The notes: generated by a model not told the origin, from the sequence alone. Positions 36,684 to 46,452 are shown, numbered from the stretch's first letter. The stretch is 64,000 bases of DNA from Acinetobacter geminorum (GCF_013009345.1 NZ_JABELE010000010.1:62001-126000), one strand, 5' to 3'. A program made the numbers and translations.

Positions 36684-38009
36684 TTAGTTTTCATCAATTG
36701 ATGAGTGTGTTTCGGTTTGTTCTAAAATTCGAGTTACAAGAAGTTGGTCAATTTTAAAATGGTCGACATCGACAACTTCAAATTTATAGCCACCAAATTC
36801 TACAAAATCTGCTGGACGCGGAATTTTACGTAAACGGTACATCATAAAACCTGCGAGTGTCTCATAGTTTTCTTCATCAGGCATTTCATCAATTTCAAGA
36901 GCATGTCTTAGGTCATCAATTGGTGTGCTGCCATCAATTAACCAAGAGTTATTATCACGTTTAATGATTTGCTGTTCTTCTTCAATAGGGGTAACCCAAT
37001 CACCCATAACTGTAATCATGATATCACTTAATGTAATTACTCCTACAACAAGTGCATATTCATTGATAACGACAGCAAATTTCTCTTTTGTAGAGCGAAA
37101 CCGGTCGAGTAGTTCAGAGAGTGTGAGGGTGTCGGGAATCATGAGTACAGTACGAATGGTAGACTCATTTAATTGAGTTGGTGATTGATTATTTAAAATG
37201 CGTACTAAGAAATCTTTAGCATCAACATAGCCAATGACTTGATCAATATTTTCATTACACACCAAAAATTTTGAATAAGGATATTCTGCTAATTTTTGTC
37301 GAATACTATCTTCATGTTCATTTAAGGTGAAATAAACGACGTTCTCGCGTGTCGTCATGCTTGAGGGTACTGTGCGTTCTTCTAATTCAAAAACATTTTC
37401 AATAAAGTGGTGCTCTTGTTTTTGAAGTACACCAGCTTGAGCACCTGCATCCATGACCGCTGAGATATCATCAAAAGTAATGTTATCTTCGCGTGTTGTA
37501 TTGACTTTAAACAATCGAAATAACAGGTTCGCAATAGCATTAATTCCCCAAGCTAAGGGTTTACATACCTTAATAAAAACTTGAATCGGGTTAATAACGC
37601 TAATTGCAATTTTTTCAGGTGCAATCATTGCCAAACGTTTTGGCATGAGATCGGCGAATAAAATAAATAAGGAAGTTACTAAAGTGAAGGAGAGGGCAAA
37701 ACCGATAGTTTGTGTCCAAGGGCCTTCATAAAAGCGGTCAACTAAAGTGACGAAAAAAGGACGAAAAGCAGCTTCACCCAAAATACCGCCTAAAATTGCA
37801 ACTGCATTTAGGCCAATTTGAGAAGCTGCAAAAAAGTCGGCAGATTGTTCTTGTAGATCAAGTACTTGTTGGGCACGTTCTTCGCCAGCTTCGGCTAAAA
37901 TTTTTAACTTTACTTTTCTGGCGCCAGCCAATGCAATTTCAGTTAAAGATAAAAAGCCTGCTGCGATGATGAGCAGTACGATGATAATGATATTTTGAAA
38001 GAGACTCAC
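36684..38009 (-). CDS. CNNM/CorC-type membrane protein (PaeA/YtfL family)
   Basis: A 441-residue inner-membrane protein: DUF21/CNNM transmembrane domain (about residues 1-190, four helices), two CBS domains (about 205-335, with TLSELLDRFRSTKEKFAVVI), and a C-terminal CorC_HlyC domain with DGSTPIDDLRHALE. The layout matches E. coli YtfL/PaeA, linked to polyamine export, and magnesium or cobalt efflux proteins. The start is GTG with a poor ribosome site. Often labelled hemolysin, which is misleading. Confidence 0.85.
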   Translation of the reverse strand: MSLFQNIIIIVLLIIAAGFLSLTEIALAGARKVKLKILAEAGEERAQQVLDLQEQSADFFAASQIGLNAVAILGGILGEAAFRPFFVTLVDRFYEGPWTQTIGFALSFTLVTSLFILFADLMPKRLAMIAPEKIAISVINPIQVFIKVCKPLAWGINAIANLLFRLFKVNTTREDNITFDDISAVMDAGAQAGVLQKQEHHFIENVFELEERTVPSSMTTRENVVYFTLNEHEDSIRQKLAEYPYSKFLVCNENIDQVIGYVDAKDFLVRILNNQSPTQLNESTIRTVLMIPDTLTLSELLDRFRSTKEKFAVVINEYALVVGVITLSDIMITVMGDWVTPIEEEQQIIKRDNNSWLIDGSTPIDDLRHALEIDEMPDEENYETLAGFMMYRLRKIPRPADFVEFGGYKFEVVDVDHFKIDQLLVTRILEQTETHSSIDEN

Positions 38010-38051
38010 AAATCACCCGAGGTTCATCATTATTATGACTATGTTTTAACA

Positions 38052-38092
38052 CAAAAAAGCGCTGAGGTAATCAGATTGATTGCTCAGCGCTT
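38052..38092 (-). terminator. Terminator after the LysR gene
   Basis: 10-bp perfect stem (38057-38066 with 38083-38092) followed on the minus strand by six T residues. Confidence 0.85.
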
Positions 38093-38132
38093 GAAGATAA
38101 TGTCTAAAATCGACAATTAAATCAAAATTTAC

Positions 38133-39122
38133 TTAATAGTGAGAAAATTGCGAATTATTTGTTAGAAATTCACGGTTTTCTTCTTCAATCATTTGACGAG
38201 CAACAAATAAAATAAGTTGGCGCAACCAGCGATGAGCTGGGTGATGATGTAATAATGGGCACCAAGCCATTTTAAGTTCAAATTCTGGAATATAAAAAGG
38301 AGGATCCTTTATAACCAGTTTTGGGTTTTGAGTTTGTAGGCGCGCCATCCGAGTTGGAAGGGTGGCAATCAGGTCAACATTTTGAGCAAGTAATGCTGGC
38401 ATTTGGTAGTGACGAGTAAATACAGAAATTTTACGACGTTGACCAATACGTTCTAATGCTTGATCGATCCAGCCTAAACCGCCTTGTTTATCTGGATTTA
38501 CCCCAAAGCCTACACCCATACCTGTTTTAGAGACCCAGATATGCTGTGCATCTAGATAACTTTTAAGATTCAAATGAGTTACAGCAGGGTGTTTGTCATT
38601 AAGAATACAGCTGAAACTATCACGCCACACTAAAACTTGGTGGAAACTTTGCGGTATTTCATTAAATCTATTGATCGCAAGATCGACTTTACCTTGTTCC
38701 ATGTCTCTATAAGACACATCGCTTGGTGTAAGAAAGTCGAGTACAACATTTGGAGCTTCAGAGCGTAGAGCTTTGACAAGACGAGGAACTAAAGTTGCCT
38801 CGGCATAGTCAGATGTCATAATGCGGAAAACGCGATTACTTGTATAAGGGCGGAATTCGGTACGGGGTTCCAAAATCATGGAGAGATCAGAAAGGGCATC
38901 ACGAATACGAGGTTGTAATTCAAGTGCACGTTCTGTTGGGGTCATCCCTTCAGAAGAACGGATAAGAAGCGGATCATTAAATAAATTACGTAAGCGACGT
39001 AAAATATTACTCATTGCAGGCTGAGTTACCCCAAGCTGTTCGGCTGCGCGCGTAACATTTTTTTCACGAAGAAGTACATCAAGATATATTAATAGATTAA
39101 GATCTACTCGCTCCAGATTCAT
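38133..39122 (-). CDS. LysR-type transcriptional regulator
   Basis: A 329-residue DNA-binding regulator. The winged helix is in LLIYLDVLLREKNVTRAAEQ followed by GVTQPAMSNILRRLR; a periplasmic-binding-like effector domain fills the rest. The start MNLERVDLNLL at 39122 is typical of the NodD/LeuO-like branch; an upstream ATG at 39161 adds 13 unrelated residues. It is divergent from aceA by almost 590 bases, so control of aceA is only a guess. Ligand and targets unknown. Confidence 0.88.
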   Translation of the reverse strand: MNLERVDLNLLIYLDVLLREKNVTRAAEQLGVTQPAMSNILRRLRNLFNDPLLIRSSEGMTPTERALELQPRIRDALSDLSMILEPRTEFRPYTSNRVFRIMTSDYAEATLVPRLVKALRSEAPNVVLDFLTPSDVSYRDMEQGKVDLAINRFNEIPQSFHQVLVWRDSFSCILNDKHPAVTHLNLKSYLDAQHIWVSKTGMGVGFGVNPDKQGGLGWIDQALERIGQRRKISVFTRHYQMPALLAQNVDLIATLPTRMARLQTQNPKLVIKDPPFYIPEFELKMAWCPLLHHHPAHRWLRQLILFVARQMIEEENREFLTNNSQFSHY

Positions 39123-39709
39123 AAAAAAAATACCGAAAATAAAACCCTGAAATTGTTTCAAATTATGCCATATTTAATAATCATTGTGTGAAAAAATGAT
39201 GAGAAAAGCGACATTTTTTGTAGGAATTAGGTAGGGTTGAAAGGTGTTTCAAACGCACGATTTTATTGTCTTTGCTTAGTTTTGAATGTCTCAACTTTAA
39301 ATAGAATATATTTATGGGTGACTTCTCAATTTCTAGCATATCAATTGACTTTTTGCATTGGCAAAAATAGCCTAATTTACAATTGACTTTTAGGTTTAAA
39401 AATGAGTGGAAAATCTCCGAAAATTGTATAAAAATAAGACTTAGTGAGTTTTTAGAATAAAACCCTATACTCCTTTAGGATAATTTTATTTTTATAAACA
39501 AAGTGTTAAAGTTTTTGGTTTTATCTATAATATCGATTTATTGGTATATTTTTTAAATAAATACTGAAGATTAACAAAGGATATTGGATTAATTGATTGG
39601 CTAAGTCTAAGCTGTGTTCATGAGGAAGCAGCTGGTGTCATAAGAAATTTAAGTAACGTGACTCTAGGCTTCAATCGATGAAATCCTAAAATGAATACAG
39701 GACAATATC
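39123..39709. promoter_or_regulatory. Long intergenic region between a LysR gene and aceA
   Basis: About 590 bases without a gene. It contains a 10-base palindrome TCCTTTAGGA at 39472-39481 in a run of A/T-rich DNA, and a less A/T-rich stretch at 39600-39700 that is likely the aceA 5' leader. The aceA ribosome site is AGGACA just before the ATG. No confident promoter hexamers were assigned. Confidence 0.4.
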
Positions 39710-41314
39710 ATGACTACATATCAAACAGCGATTGATGCAGTACGTCAATTAAAAGCAAAATTCGGCAATACTTGGGCAGACATTAGCCCAGAAGATGCTG
39801 CTCGTATGCAACTTCAAAACCGTTTCAAAACTGGTTTAGATATTGCTAAGTATACAGCTGCGATTATGCGTCGTGATATGGCTGAATACGATGCTGACTC
39901 AAGCAAATACACTCAATCATTAGGTTGCTGGCATGGTTTCATCGCACAACAAAAAATGATTGCGAACAAAAAATATTTCGGTACTACAAGCAAACGTTAT
40001 ATCTACCTTTCTGGTTGGATGGTTGCTGCTCTTCGTTCTGAATTTGGTCCACTTCCTGACCAATCTATGCACGAAAAAACTTCTGTTCCTGCATTGATCG
40101 AAGAAATCTATACTTTCTTACGTCAAGCTGACGCAAAAGAATTAAACGATTTATTCCGTGCGCTTAAAAAAGCACAAGAAGCTGGTGATACTGCTAAAGC
40201 AGCTGAAATCACAGCTCAAATCGACAACTTTGAAACTCACGTTGTGCCAATTATTGCGGACATCGATGCTGGTTTCGGTAACGAAGAAGCAACTTACTTA
40301 CTTGCTAAGAAAATGATCGAAGCTGGTGCTTGTGCGCTTCAAATCGAAAACCAAGTATCTGATGCTAAACAATGTGGTCACCAAGCTGGTAAAGTAACTG
40401 TTCCACACGAAGACTTCATCGCTAAGATCCATGCATTACGCTATGCATTCTTAGAAATGGGTCTTGAAGAAGGTATCATTGTTGCGCGTACTGACTCTGA
40501 AGGCGCTGACTTGACTCAAAAAATCCCAGTGGTTAAAGAGCCAGGTGACATCGCTTCTCAATACATCAGCTACTTAGATACTCAAGAAATTGACATTGCT
40601 GATGCTCAAGAAGATGAAATCTTAATCAAGCGTGATGGTAAATTACACCGTCCTAAGCGTTTACCTTCTGGCTTATATCAGTTCCGTGCTGACACTCAAA
40701 TTGACCGTGTTGTACTTGACTGTGTGTCTAGCTTACAAAATGGTGCTGACCTTCTTTGGATCGAAACTGCGACTCCAAACGTAGAAGAAATCGCACACAT
40801 GGTTAACCGTGTTAAAGAAGTTGTTCCAAATGCTAAGCTTGTTTATAACAACAGCCCATCATTCAACTGGACTTTAAACTTCCGTCAACAAGCTTATGAC
40901 CGTTGGGTTGCTGAAGGTAAAGACGTTTCTGCATATGACCGCGCTAAATTAATGAGTGCTGAATATGACAACACGGAATTAGCTGCTGATGCTGATGACA
41001 AGATCCGTACTTTCCAAGCAGATGCTTCTCGTGAAGCGGGTGTGTTCCATCACTTGATCACACTTCCGACTTACCACACTGCTGCTCTTTCTACTCATGA
41101 GCTTGCACAAGGTTACTTCGGTTCTGAAGGTATGTTGGCTTATGTTGCTGGCGTACAACGTAAAGAAATCCGCGGTGGTATCGCTTGTGTTAAACACCAA
41201 GCAATGGCGGGTTCTGACATCGGTGATGATCACAAAGAAATCTTCTCTGGTGACAACGCTCTTAAAGCACATGACGATGCTAAAAACACAATGAACCAAT
41301 TCGCAGCTCACTAA
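39710..41314 (+). CDS. aceA: Isocitrate lyase
   Basis: First enzyme of the glyoxylate shunt: isocitrate to glyoxylate plus succinate, needed for growth on acetate and fatty acids. 534 residues, the longer form found in Pseudomonas and Acinetobacter rather than the 434-residue E. coli type. SLGCWHGFIAQ, DIDAGFGNEEATYLLAK, the catalytic-cysteine region DAKQCGHQAGKVTVPHEDF and IVARTDSEGADL are visible. Codon use looks strongly biased, as for an abundant protein. No malate synthase is adjacent. Confidence 0.95.
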   Translation: MTTYQTAIDAVRQLKAKFGNTWADISPEDAARMQLQNRFKTGLDIAKYTAAIMRRDMAEYDADSSKYTQSLGCWHGFIAQQKMIANKKYFGTTSKRYIYLSGWMVAALRSEFGPLPDQSMHEKTSVPALIEEIYTFLRQADAKELNDLFRALKKAQEAGDTAKAAEITAQIDNFETHVVPIIADIDAGFGNEEATYLLAKKMIEAGACALQIENQVSDAKQCGHQAGKVTVPHEDFIAKIHALRYAFLEMGLEEGIIVARTDSEGADLTQKIPVVKEPGDIASQYISYLDTQEIDIADAQEDEILIKRDGKLHRPKRLPSGLYQFRADTQIDRVVLDCVSSLQNGADLLWIETATPNVEEIAHMVNRVKEVVPNAKLVYNNSPSFNWTLNFRQQAYDRWVAEGKDVSAYDRAKLMSAEYDNTELAADADDKIRTFQADASREAGVFHHLITLPTYHTAALSTHELAQGYFGSEGMLAYVAGVQRKEIRGGIACVKHQAMAGSDIGDDHKEIFSGDNALKAHDDAKNTMNQFAAH

Positions 41315-41326
41315 GAATTGATTCAT

Positions 41327-41357
41327 AAAAAACCCGCTCAAATGAGCGGGTTTTTTT
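41327..41357. terminator. Bidirectional terminator between aceA and the NlpE-like gene
   Basis: A-run plus CCCGCTCA stem with TGAGCGGG, 2-base loop and T run on both strands. Confidence 0.92.
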
Positions 41358-41370
41358 CATAACTAAAAAA

Positions 41371-41841
41371 TTATTTTTTCAAAACATAGTGTTCGGCTAA
41401 AGAACCTTCAACTTTCTTACCTTCCATATCTAAAGCAGTTGCAGTGTTTTCACCGATAAAGAATTTACGGTTTTGGCCTTTATCATCTAAGGTAATAACT
41501 GAAGTATTATCTTTGTCAAAAGTAAACGTACCATGGGTTTCAAATGGTTTTGTATCGCCTTTACCAAGATAAGTTTCAGTCAGCTCGTAGGTTTTATCAT
41601 CTTTAAGTTCTAATTCAGTTTTAATACCTTCACAGTCTGCGCATGGGAGAGTGCCTTTATATGTGCCGTCCCAATCGAGTGAGTTTTCCGCTGTGTGCGC
41701 GCTATCTACAGCATTGTTATTTGCTTCAGTCGTTTGTGCTGGAGCAGATGCTTGAGTTGTCGTGTCGGTTTTATTTTCATTTTTGCTACAAGCGGCAAGA
41801 AGGATACTTAAGAGTGCTACTGATAATAGTGTTTTTTTCAT
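41371..41841 (-). CDS. NlpE-like copper-response lipoprotein
   Basis: A 156-residue lipoprotein with lipobox LLAACS (acylated Cys near residue 18) and a Thr/Ala-rich linker. The rest is the NlpE N-terminal domain: DWDGTYKGTLPCADCEGIKT, with the Cys-x-x-Cys pair, then strands KTYELTETYLG and HGTFTFDKD. In E. coli NlpE senses surface contact and lipoprotein or copper stress; here only the N-terminal domain is present, so sensing through Cpx is not implied. Confidence 0.85.
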   Translation of the reverse strand: MKKTLLSVALLSILLAACSKNENKTDTTTQASAPAQTTEANNNAVDSAHTAENSLDWDGTYKGTLPCADCEGIKTELELKDDKTYELTETYLGKGDTKPFETHGTFTFDKDNTSVITLDDKGQNRKFFIGENTATALDMEGKKVEGSLAEHYVLKK

Positions 41842-42000
41842 GATGATCTAAACCTCGGAAAATAAATAAAAAACAAGTAAACAGGCTATGAAATATAAGA
41901 GCCTAATAAAAGTTTAAGTATGTAATTTAATTTTAACAAAAGGTAAAGTGAGTAAGATTTAATCAAAAAGAGAAAGAAATAAAAATTAAAAAGAAAAATT

Positions 42001-42030
42001 AAGGTATCCACTAAAATTAATGAATACCTT
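42001..42030 (-). terminator. Weak terminator-like hairpin after the small lipoprotein gene
   Basis: 7-bp stem (42001-42007 with 42024-42030) with a long loop and an A/T-rich tail on the minus strand. Confidence 0.45.
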
Positions 42031-42036
42031 TATTTA

Positions 42037-42360
42037 TCAAGGTTGAGAAGAAACCCCACCTAAAGAATCACAAGCTGATTTATAAAGTTGATATTGTTGC
42101 TTTAAAACTTCATCTAGCGGCATGTCGAATAACTCTTCACCATTCTTGTAACTCTCTACATATGAAGTCGCTTTTTCTTTGCTTACCGCTAAAGATTGTT
42201 GGTAGTAAGTATTAATTGAGCTTGTTGCAATCTGACTTGTCTCAACATTTTTACATTCAAAATTATGGAGAATTTTTTCTGCACGTTTGACCTCACTAGA
42301 TTGGCCAAAAATACACCCAGTTAAAAAGACAAGTGGTGTTAACACGAAAAAAAGTTTCAT
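42037..42360 (-). CDS. Small lipoprotein, 107 residues
   Basis: A lipoprotein of unrecognised function. From the ATG at 42360 it has MKLFFVLTPLVFLTGC, lipobox LTGC at Cys16, then a charged helical domain with two further cysteines (FECKNVE and KSACDSLGG) that could pair in the periplasm. An in-frame TTG at 42381 would only add seven residues before the signal. No clear ribosome site. Divergent from the urease cluster. Confidence 0.75.
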   Translation of the reverse strand: MKLFFVLTPLVFLTGCIFGQSSEVKRAEKILHNFECKNVETSQIATSSINTYYQQSLAVSKEKATSYVESYKNGEELFDMPLDEVLKQQYQLYKSACDSLGGVSSQP

Positions 42361-42507
42361 GGAGAGTAAGTATGGAAGCAACGGTGGGCGCTATTGTATA
42401 AATAATTCCAAGAGTTACTGTGCTTTTATGTTAGACATTGATGATTTTTTAACTCATTAAAATCGAAAAATTGTATCTAATTTTATCATTTTGCTTATTT
42501 TTATATT

Positions 42508-42523
42508 TGGTGCGTATTTTGCT
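42508..42523 (+). promoter_or_regulatory. Sigma-54-like promoter before ureD
   Basis: TGGTGCGTATTTTGCT has the GG and GC dinucleotides separated by exactly 10 bases, and matches the -24/-12 consensus TGGCACGN4TTGCW at all but two fixed positions. A start about 12 bases downstream would leave a leader of roughly 28 bases before the ureD ATG. Confidence 0.6.
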
Positions 42524-42561
42524 TATAACTTTAGGCACTTATTTTGAACATATGAACCAGA

Positions 42562-43437
42562 ATGAATCAGGTACAAACGTTTTCAAAAAAATCTTTAGCA
42601 CCATTTTGGTATGCGCGATTAGAGCTCGGATTTTGTTTTGAAAATTCTCGCACCATAATGAGTCACAGAAAGCATCATGGCCCTGTAAGGGTGCAAAAAA
42701 TGCTCTGGCCTGAAAAAACAGGTGTATGTCACGCCATTATTGTACATCCCCCCGCAGGAATCGCAGGAGGTGATCATCTTACTTTTCAAATCGAAACCAA
42801 AGATCAAGCTCATGCGGTTGTAACGACTCCTGGTGCGGGAAAGTGGTACAAAACCAATGGAAAGCAAGCCTTTCAGCATATTCATCTTCATGTGCGAGAT
42901 CAGTCTATTCTGGAGTGGGTTCCGCAGGAATCTATGTTATTTGACGGAGCTCTAGCACACTCAGAAACTCATATTCATCTTGACCATGCTGCCAGTTTTA
43001 TTGGCTGGGATATGTTGGTACTCGGGCGACAGGCACGCGCTGAACGTTTTGTGCAGGGAAGTTATCACAACCAGTTTAAGTTGTGGCGAGAACAAAAATT
43101 ATTGGTTGCAGATACATTGTTTTTTGAGGGTGAAGACCGTTGGCTTAGTTCGTGTTTAGGTATGAATAATCAAGCCGTAATGGGAAGCTTTTGGGCGGTT
43201 GCTCCTGAGAAATATCGATCTTCATTTTATTTAGAACAACAGCTCGAACTCATTCGTGAATTGATGATGCGTATGCAAGCCCCTGTAACTTTAACGTTAT
43301 TAGATGATGTAGTTTGTGCGCGTTTCTTGGGAAATGATGTCCGACATTGCCATGATGCTTTTGCGGCAATAAGAGCAAGATTAAGACATTATTGGTTTGA
43401 TTTAGATGAAGAATTTCCGAGAATTTGGAGAACCTAA
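42562..43437 (+). CDS. ureD: Urease accessory protein UreD
   Basis: Scaffold chaperone that binds apo-urease and, with UreF and UreG, guides nickel insertion. 291 residues with the family blocks ICHxx-type HAIIVHPPAGIAGGDHLTFQ, TPGAGKWYKTNG and LEWVPQESMLFDGA. First gene of the urease cluster, about 100 bases before ureA, with its own sigma-54-like site. ATG at 42562; a nearby ATG at 42552 is out of frame. Confidence 0.93.
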   Translation: MNQVQTFSKKSLAPFWYARLELGFCFENSRTIMSHRKHHGPVRVQKMLWPEKTGVCHAIIVHPPAGIAGGDHLTFQIETKDQAHAVVTTPGAGKWYKTNGKQAFQHIHLHVRDQSILEWVPQESMLFDGALAHSETHIHLDHAASFIGWDMLVLGRQARAERFVQGSYHNQFKLWREQKLLVADTLFFEGEDRWLSSCLGMNNQAVMGSFWAVAPEKYRSSFYLEQQLELIRELMMRMQAPVTLTLLDDVVCARFLGNDVRHCHDAFAAIRARLRHYWFDLDEEFPRIWRT

Positions 43438-43489
43438 TTTACGTTAAATTGCGTATTTAAAAAACGATTAAAACAAGTATGCTGCTTTT

Positions 43490-43505
43490 GAGCACGTATT
43501 TTGCT
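43490..43505 (+). promoter_or_regulatory. Sigma-54-like promoter before ureA
   Basis: GAGCACGTATTTTGCT shares the 13-base core CGTATTTTGCTTA with the site before ureD. Against the sigma-54 consensus the -12 GC and the CACG are perfect, but the -24 GG reads AG. The GC dinucleotide is 35 bases before the ureA ATG. Confidence 0.5.
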
Positions 43506-43538
43506 TAAAGAAAATTAGATGCTATTTAGGAAAGAGAT

Positions 43539-43841
43539 ATGGAACTCAATCCAACAGAAAAAGATAAATTACTTATTTTTACCGCAGGACTAGTTGCTGA
43601 GCGCCGTAAAGCTCGTGGTTTGAAACTAAATTATCCCGAAGCTATCGCTTTTATTTCTGCTGCTTTGCTTGAAGGGGCGAGGGACGGTATGACGGTGAGT
43701 GACTTGATGCATTACGGTACAACTTTATTAAAGCGCGAAGATGTGATGGATGGTGTGCCAGAAATGATTGCTGAGGTTCAGGTCGAAGCAACTTTTCCTG
43801 ATGGCTCGAAGTTAGTCACTGTTCATCAGCCAATCGTATAA
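43539..43841 (+). CDS. ureA: Urease gamma subunit
   Basis: Small structural subunit of the nickel urease that splits urea to ammonia and carbamate. 100 residues, the exact family size, with MELNPTEKDKLLIFTAGL, RGLKLNYPEAIAFISA and VEATFPDGSKLVTVHQPI. Followed after 11 bases by ureB. Confidence 0.97.
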   Translation: MELNPTEKDKLLIFTAGLVAERRKARGLKLNYPEAIAFISAALLEGARDGMTVSDLMHYGTTLLKREDVMDGVPEMIAEVQVEATFPDGSKLVTVHQPIV

Positions 43842-43852
43842 AAGGAACGCTT

Positions 43853-44161
43853 ATGATCCCCGGTGAAATCATTACTCCAGATGCTGATATTGAACTGAAT
43901 GTTGGGCGGCAAACTTTAAAAGTTGTAGTTGCCAACATTGGCGATCGGCCTATTCAGGTGGGTTCTCATTTTCATTTTTATGAAGCAAATGATGCATTAC
44001 AGTTTAATCGCGAAATGGCGAAGGGTTTTCGACTAAATATTGCAGCTGGTACAGCGATACGTTTTGAACCTGGACAAAGTCGGGAGGTTGAGCTTGTTGC
44101 TTTAGCGGGTAAGCGAGAAGTTTATGGTTTTGCAGGCCGAGTTATGGGCAAGCTGGACTAG
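43853..44161 (+). CDS. ureB: Urease beta subunit
   Basis: 102-residue beta subunit of urease. MIPGEIITPDADIELNVGR, then QVGSHFHFYEANDALQFNRE and AGTAIRFEPGQSREVELV are diagnostic. GGAACG precedes the ATG. Separate from ureA, as in most three-subunit bacterial ureases. Confidence 0.97.
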   Translation: MIPGEIITPDADIELNVGRQTLKVVVANIGDRPIQVGSHFHFYEANDALQFNREMAKGFRLNIAAGTAIRFEPGQSREVELVALAGKREVYGFAGRVMGKLD

Positions 44162-44198
44162 ACATAACAACGATAATGAAAGAGATGAGTAGTAAGTT

Positions 44199-45899
44199 AT
44201 GAAAATGTCACGTCGTGCATATGCTGAGATGTTTGGTCCAACGGTTGGAGATCGTATTCGCTTGGCTGATACAGAGCTTTTTATTGAGGTTGAGCAAGAT
44301 TTAACGACTTATGGTGAAGAAGTTAAGTTTGGCGGTGGCAAAGTCATTCGTGATGGAATGGGGCAATCTCAACTTTTAGCTGATGAAGTTGCCGACACTG
44401 TGATTACCAATGCTTTGATTGTGGATTGGTGGGGAATTATAAAGGCGGATGTTGGTTTAAAAAATGGTCGAATCTGGAAAATAGGGAAAGCTGGAAATCC
44501 TGATATTCAACCTGACATTACCATTCCTTTAGGTGCTGCAACAGAAGTGATTGCGGGTGAAGGGCAAATTTTAACGGCAGGTGGTATTGATACTCACATC
44601 CACTGGATTTGTCCTCAACAAGTTGAAACTGCACTTATGTCGGGTACAACAACAATGGTGGGTGGCGGAACAGGACCTGCGGCTGGAACTTCAGCAACGA
44701 CAGTAACTCCAGGTCCTTGGCATATTGCGACTATGTTGCAGGCGATTGATGATTTGCCTATGAATATTGGCCTGTTAGGCAAAGGTAATTTGAGTTTGCC
44801 AGACCCAATTCGAGAGCAAATTAAAGCTGGTGTAATTGGGTTAAAACTACATGAAGACTGGGGCTCAACACCAGCAGCTATTGATAACTGCTTGAGTGTG
44901 GCGGATGAGTTTGATGTGCAGGTCGCTATTCATACAGATACTTTAAATGAAGGTGGTTTTTTAGAAGAAACACTGGCTGCGTTTAAAGATCGCACGATTC
45001 ATACGTACCATACCGAAGGTGCGGGTGGTGGGCATGCACCTGACATTTTAAAAGCAATTGGACAAAGTAATGTCTTGCCATCTTCGACCAACCCAACACG
45101 ACCTTATACGATCAATACTATTGATGAGCATTTAGATATGCTCATGGTTTGCCATCATTTGGATCCAGCAATTGCTGAAGATATCGCTTTTGCTGAAAGT
45201 CGTATTCGCCGTGAAACCATTGCCGCCGAAGATATTTTGCAAGATTTGGGCGCAATTTCGATGATGTCTTCTGACTCTCAGGCAATGGGCCGCGTAGGCG
45301 AAGTGATTTTACGTACTTGGCAAACTGCACATAAAATGAAAGTTCAACGTGGTCCTCTAGATGGTGATAATGAGTTTCATGATAACAATCGCGTTAAACG
45401 CTACATTGCCAAATATACAATTAACCCAGCAATTACCCATGGTTTAAGCCATGAAGTGGGTTCGATTGAGGCTGGAAAACTTGCTGATCTGGTGTTATGG
45501 AAGCCTGCTTTTTTTGGTGTAAAACCTTCCATGATTATTAAAGGTGGCATGATTGCAGCGGCACCGATGGGTGACATTAATGCTTCAATTCCGACACCTC
45601 AACCCGTGCATTATCGCCCAATGTTTGGGGCTTATCCGCGTGGTGTACATAACACCTGTATTACCTTTTTATCTCAAGTGGCAATTGATGAAAAAGTTGC
45701 TGATAAACTAAATCTTAAAAAGTTAATTAGCCCATGTAAAAACACGCGTGCAATTACTAAAGCCGATATGAAGCACAACACATATTGTCCAGTTATGCAT
45801 GTTCATCCTGAAACTTATGAGGTGCGGGCTGATGGTGAATTATTAACGTGTGAACCTGCTGATGTGTTACCGATGGCACAGCGTTATTTCTTATTTTGA
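44199..45899 (+). CDS. ureC: Urease alpha (catalytic) subunit
   Basis: Catalytic subunit with a di-nickel centre. 566 residues. Nickel ligands and catalytic residues are intact: DTHIHW (His133, His135), the lysine that is carbamylated in GLKLHEDW (Lys216, His218), the catalytic histidine in MVCHHLDPAIAED, and SSDSQAMGRVGE with the aspartate ligand. 37 bases after ureB. The enzyme should be active when UreDEFG supply nickel. Confidence 0.98.
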   Translation: MKMSRRAYAEMFGPTVGDRIRLADTELFIEVEQDLTTYGEEVKFGGGKVIRDGMGQSQLLADEVADTVITNALIVDWWGIIKADVGLKNGRIWKIGKAGNPDIQPDITIPLGAATEVIAGEGQILTAGGIDTHIHWICPQQVETALMSGTTTMVGGGTGPAAGTSATTVTPGPWHIATMLQAIDDLPMNIGLLGKGNLSLPDPIREQIKAGVIGLKLHEDWGSTPAAIDNCLSVADEFDVQVAIHTDTLNEGGFLEETLAAFKDRTIHTYHTEGAGGGHAPDILKAIGQSNVLPSSTNPTRPYTINTIDEHLDMLMVCHHLDPAIAEDIAFAESRIRRETIAAEDILQDLGAISMMSSDSQAMGRVGEVILRTWQTAHKMKVQRGPLDGDNEFHDNNRVKRYIAKYTINPAITHGLSHEVGSIEAGKLADLVLWKPAFFGVKPSMIIKGGMIAAAPMGDINASIPTPQPVHYRPMFGAYPRGVHNTCITFLSQVAIDEKVADKLNLKKLISPCKNTRAITKADMKHNTYCPVMHVHPETYEVRADGELLTCEPADVLPMAQRYFLF

Positions 45900-45969
45900 T
45901 AAGTTTTATAGAGATGATTTGCCTCATTACTCTAGATATGAAAGAAATAAATAAGGAGAGAAAAGCTAA

Positions 45970-46452
45970 ATGAAAATCTATACCCAACGTCTTGAAGATA
46001 TTTCTCCTGATCAGGCATTTGAAACAGTTGAATTGACTTTTGATACCCGTCAAAAATCACGATTCCGAGCGGCTTTGGCAAGTGGCATCGATATTGGTGC
46101 TGATTTACCACGTACTGGCATTTTGCGTAGTGGCTCATATATTGCAACGCAAGAGGGGGAGGTATTACGTGTGGATGCCAAGCCTGAACGGTTAATGCAA
46201 GTCACTGCTCAAACCGATTTTGATTTGCTTAAAGCTGCCTATCACTTAGGGAATAGACATGTGCCATTAATGCTGACACCTACAGCTTTGTATTTTGAGC
46301 CTGATCATGTGCTCGCAGAAATGGTAGAAGGTTTGGGACTTACGGTGACAGAAACCGATCATCCGTTTGAACCTGAAAGTGGGGCTTATGCGCAGCATAG
46401 TCATGACCATCGTTTAAGCCCGATTAAAGCTTTGCACCATGTCCATTCATAG
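45970..46452 (+). CDS. ureE: Urease accessory protein UreE (nickel metallochaperone)
   Basis: A 160-residue nickel carrier that passes Ni2+ to UreG. N-terminal peptide-binding domain with DTRQKSRFRAALASGIDIG, then the metal-binding domain with AAYHLGNRHVPLML. The C-terminal tail has several histidines (QHSHDHRL and ALHHVHS), extra nickel-binding capacity though less than the long His tail of Klebsiella. It overlaps ureF by 14 bases. Confidence 0.95.
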   Translation: MKIYTQRLEDISPDQAFETVELTFDTRQKSRFRAALASGIDIGADLPRTGILRSGSYIATQEGEVLRVDAKPERLMQVTAQTDFDLLKAAYHLGNRHVPLMLTPTALYFEPDHVLAEMVEGLGLTVTETDHPFEPESGAYAQHSHDHRLSPIKALHHVHS

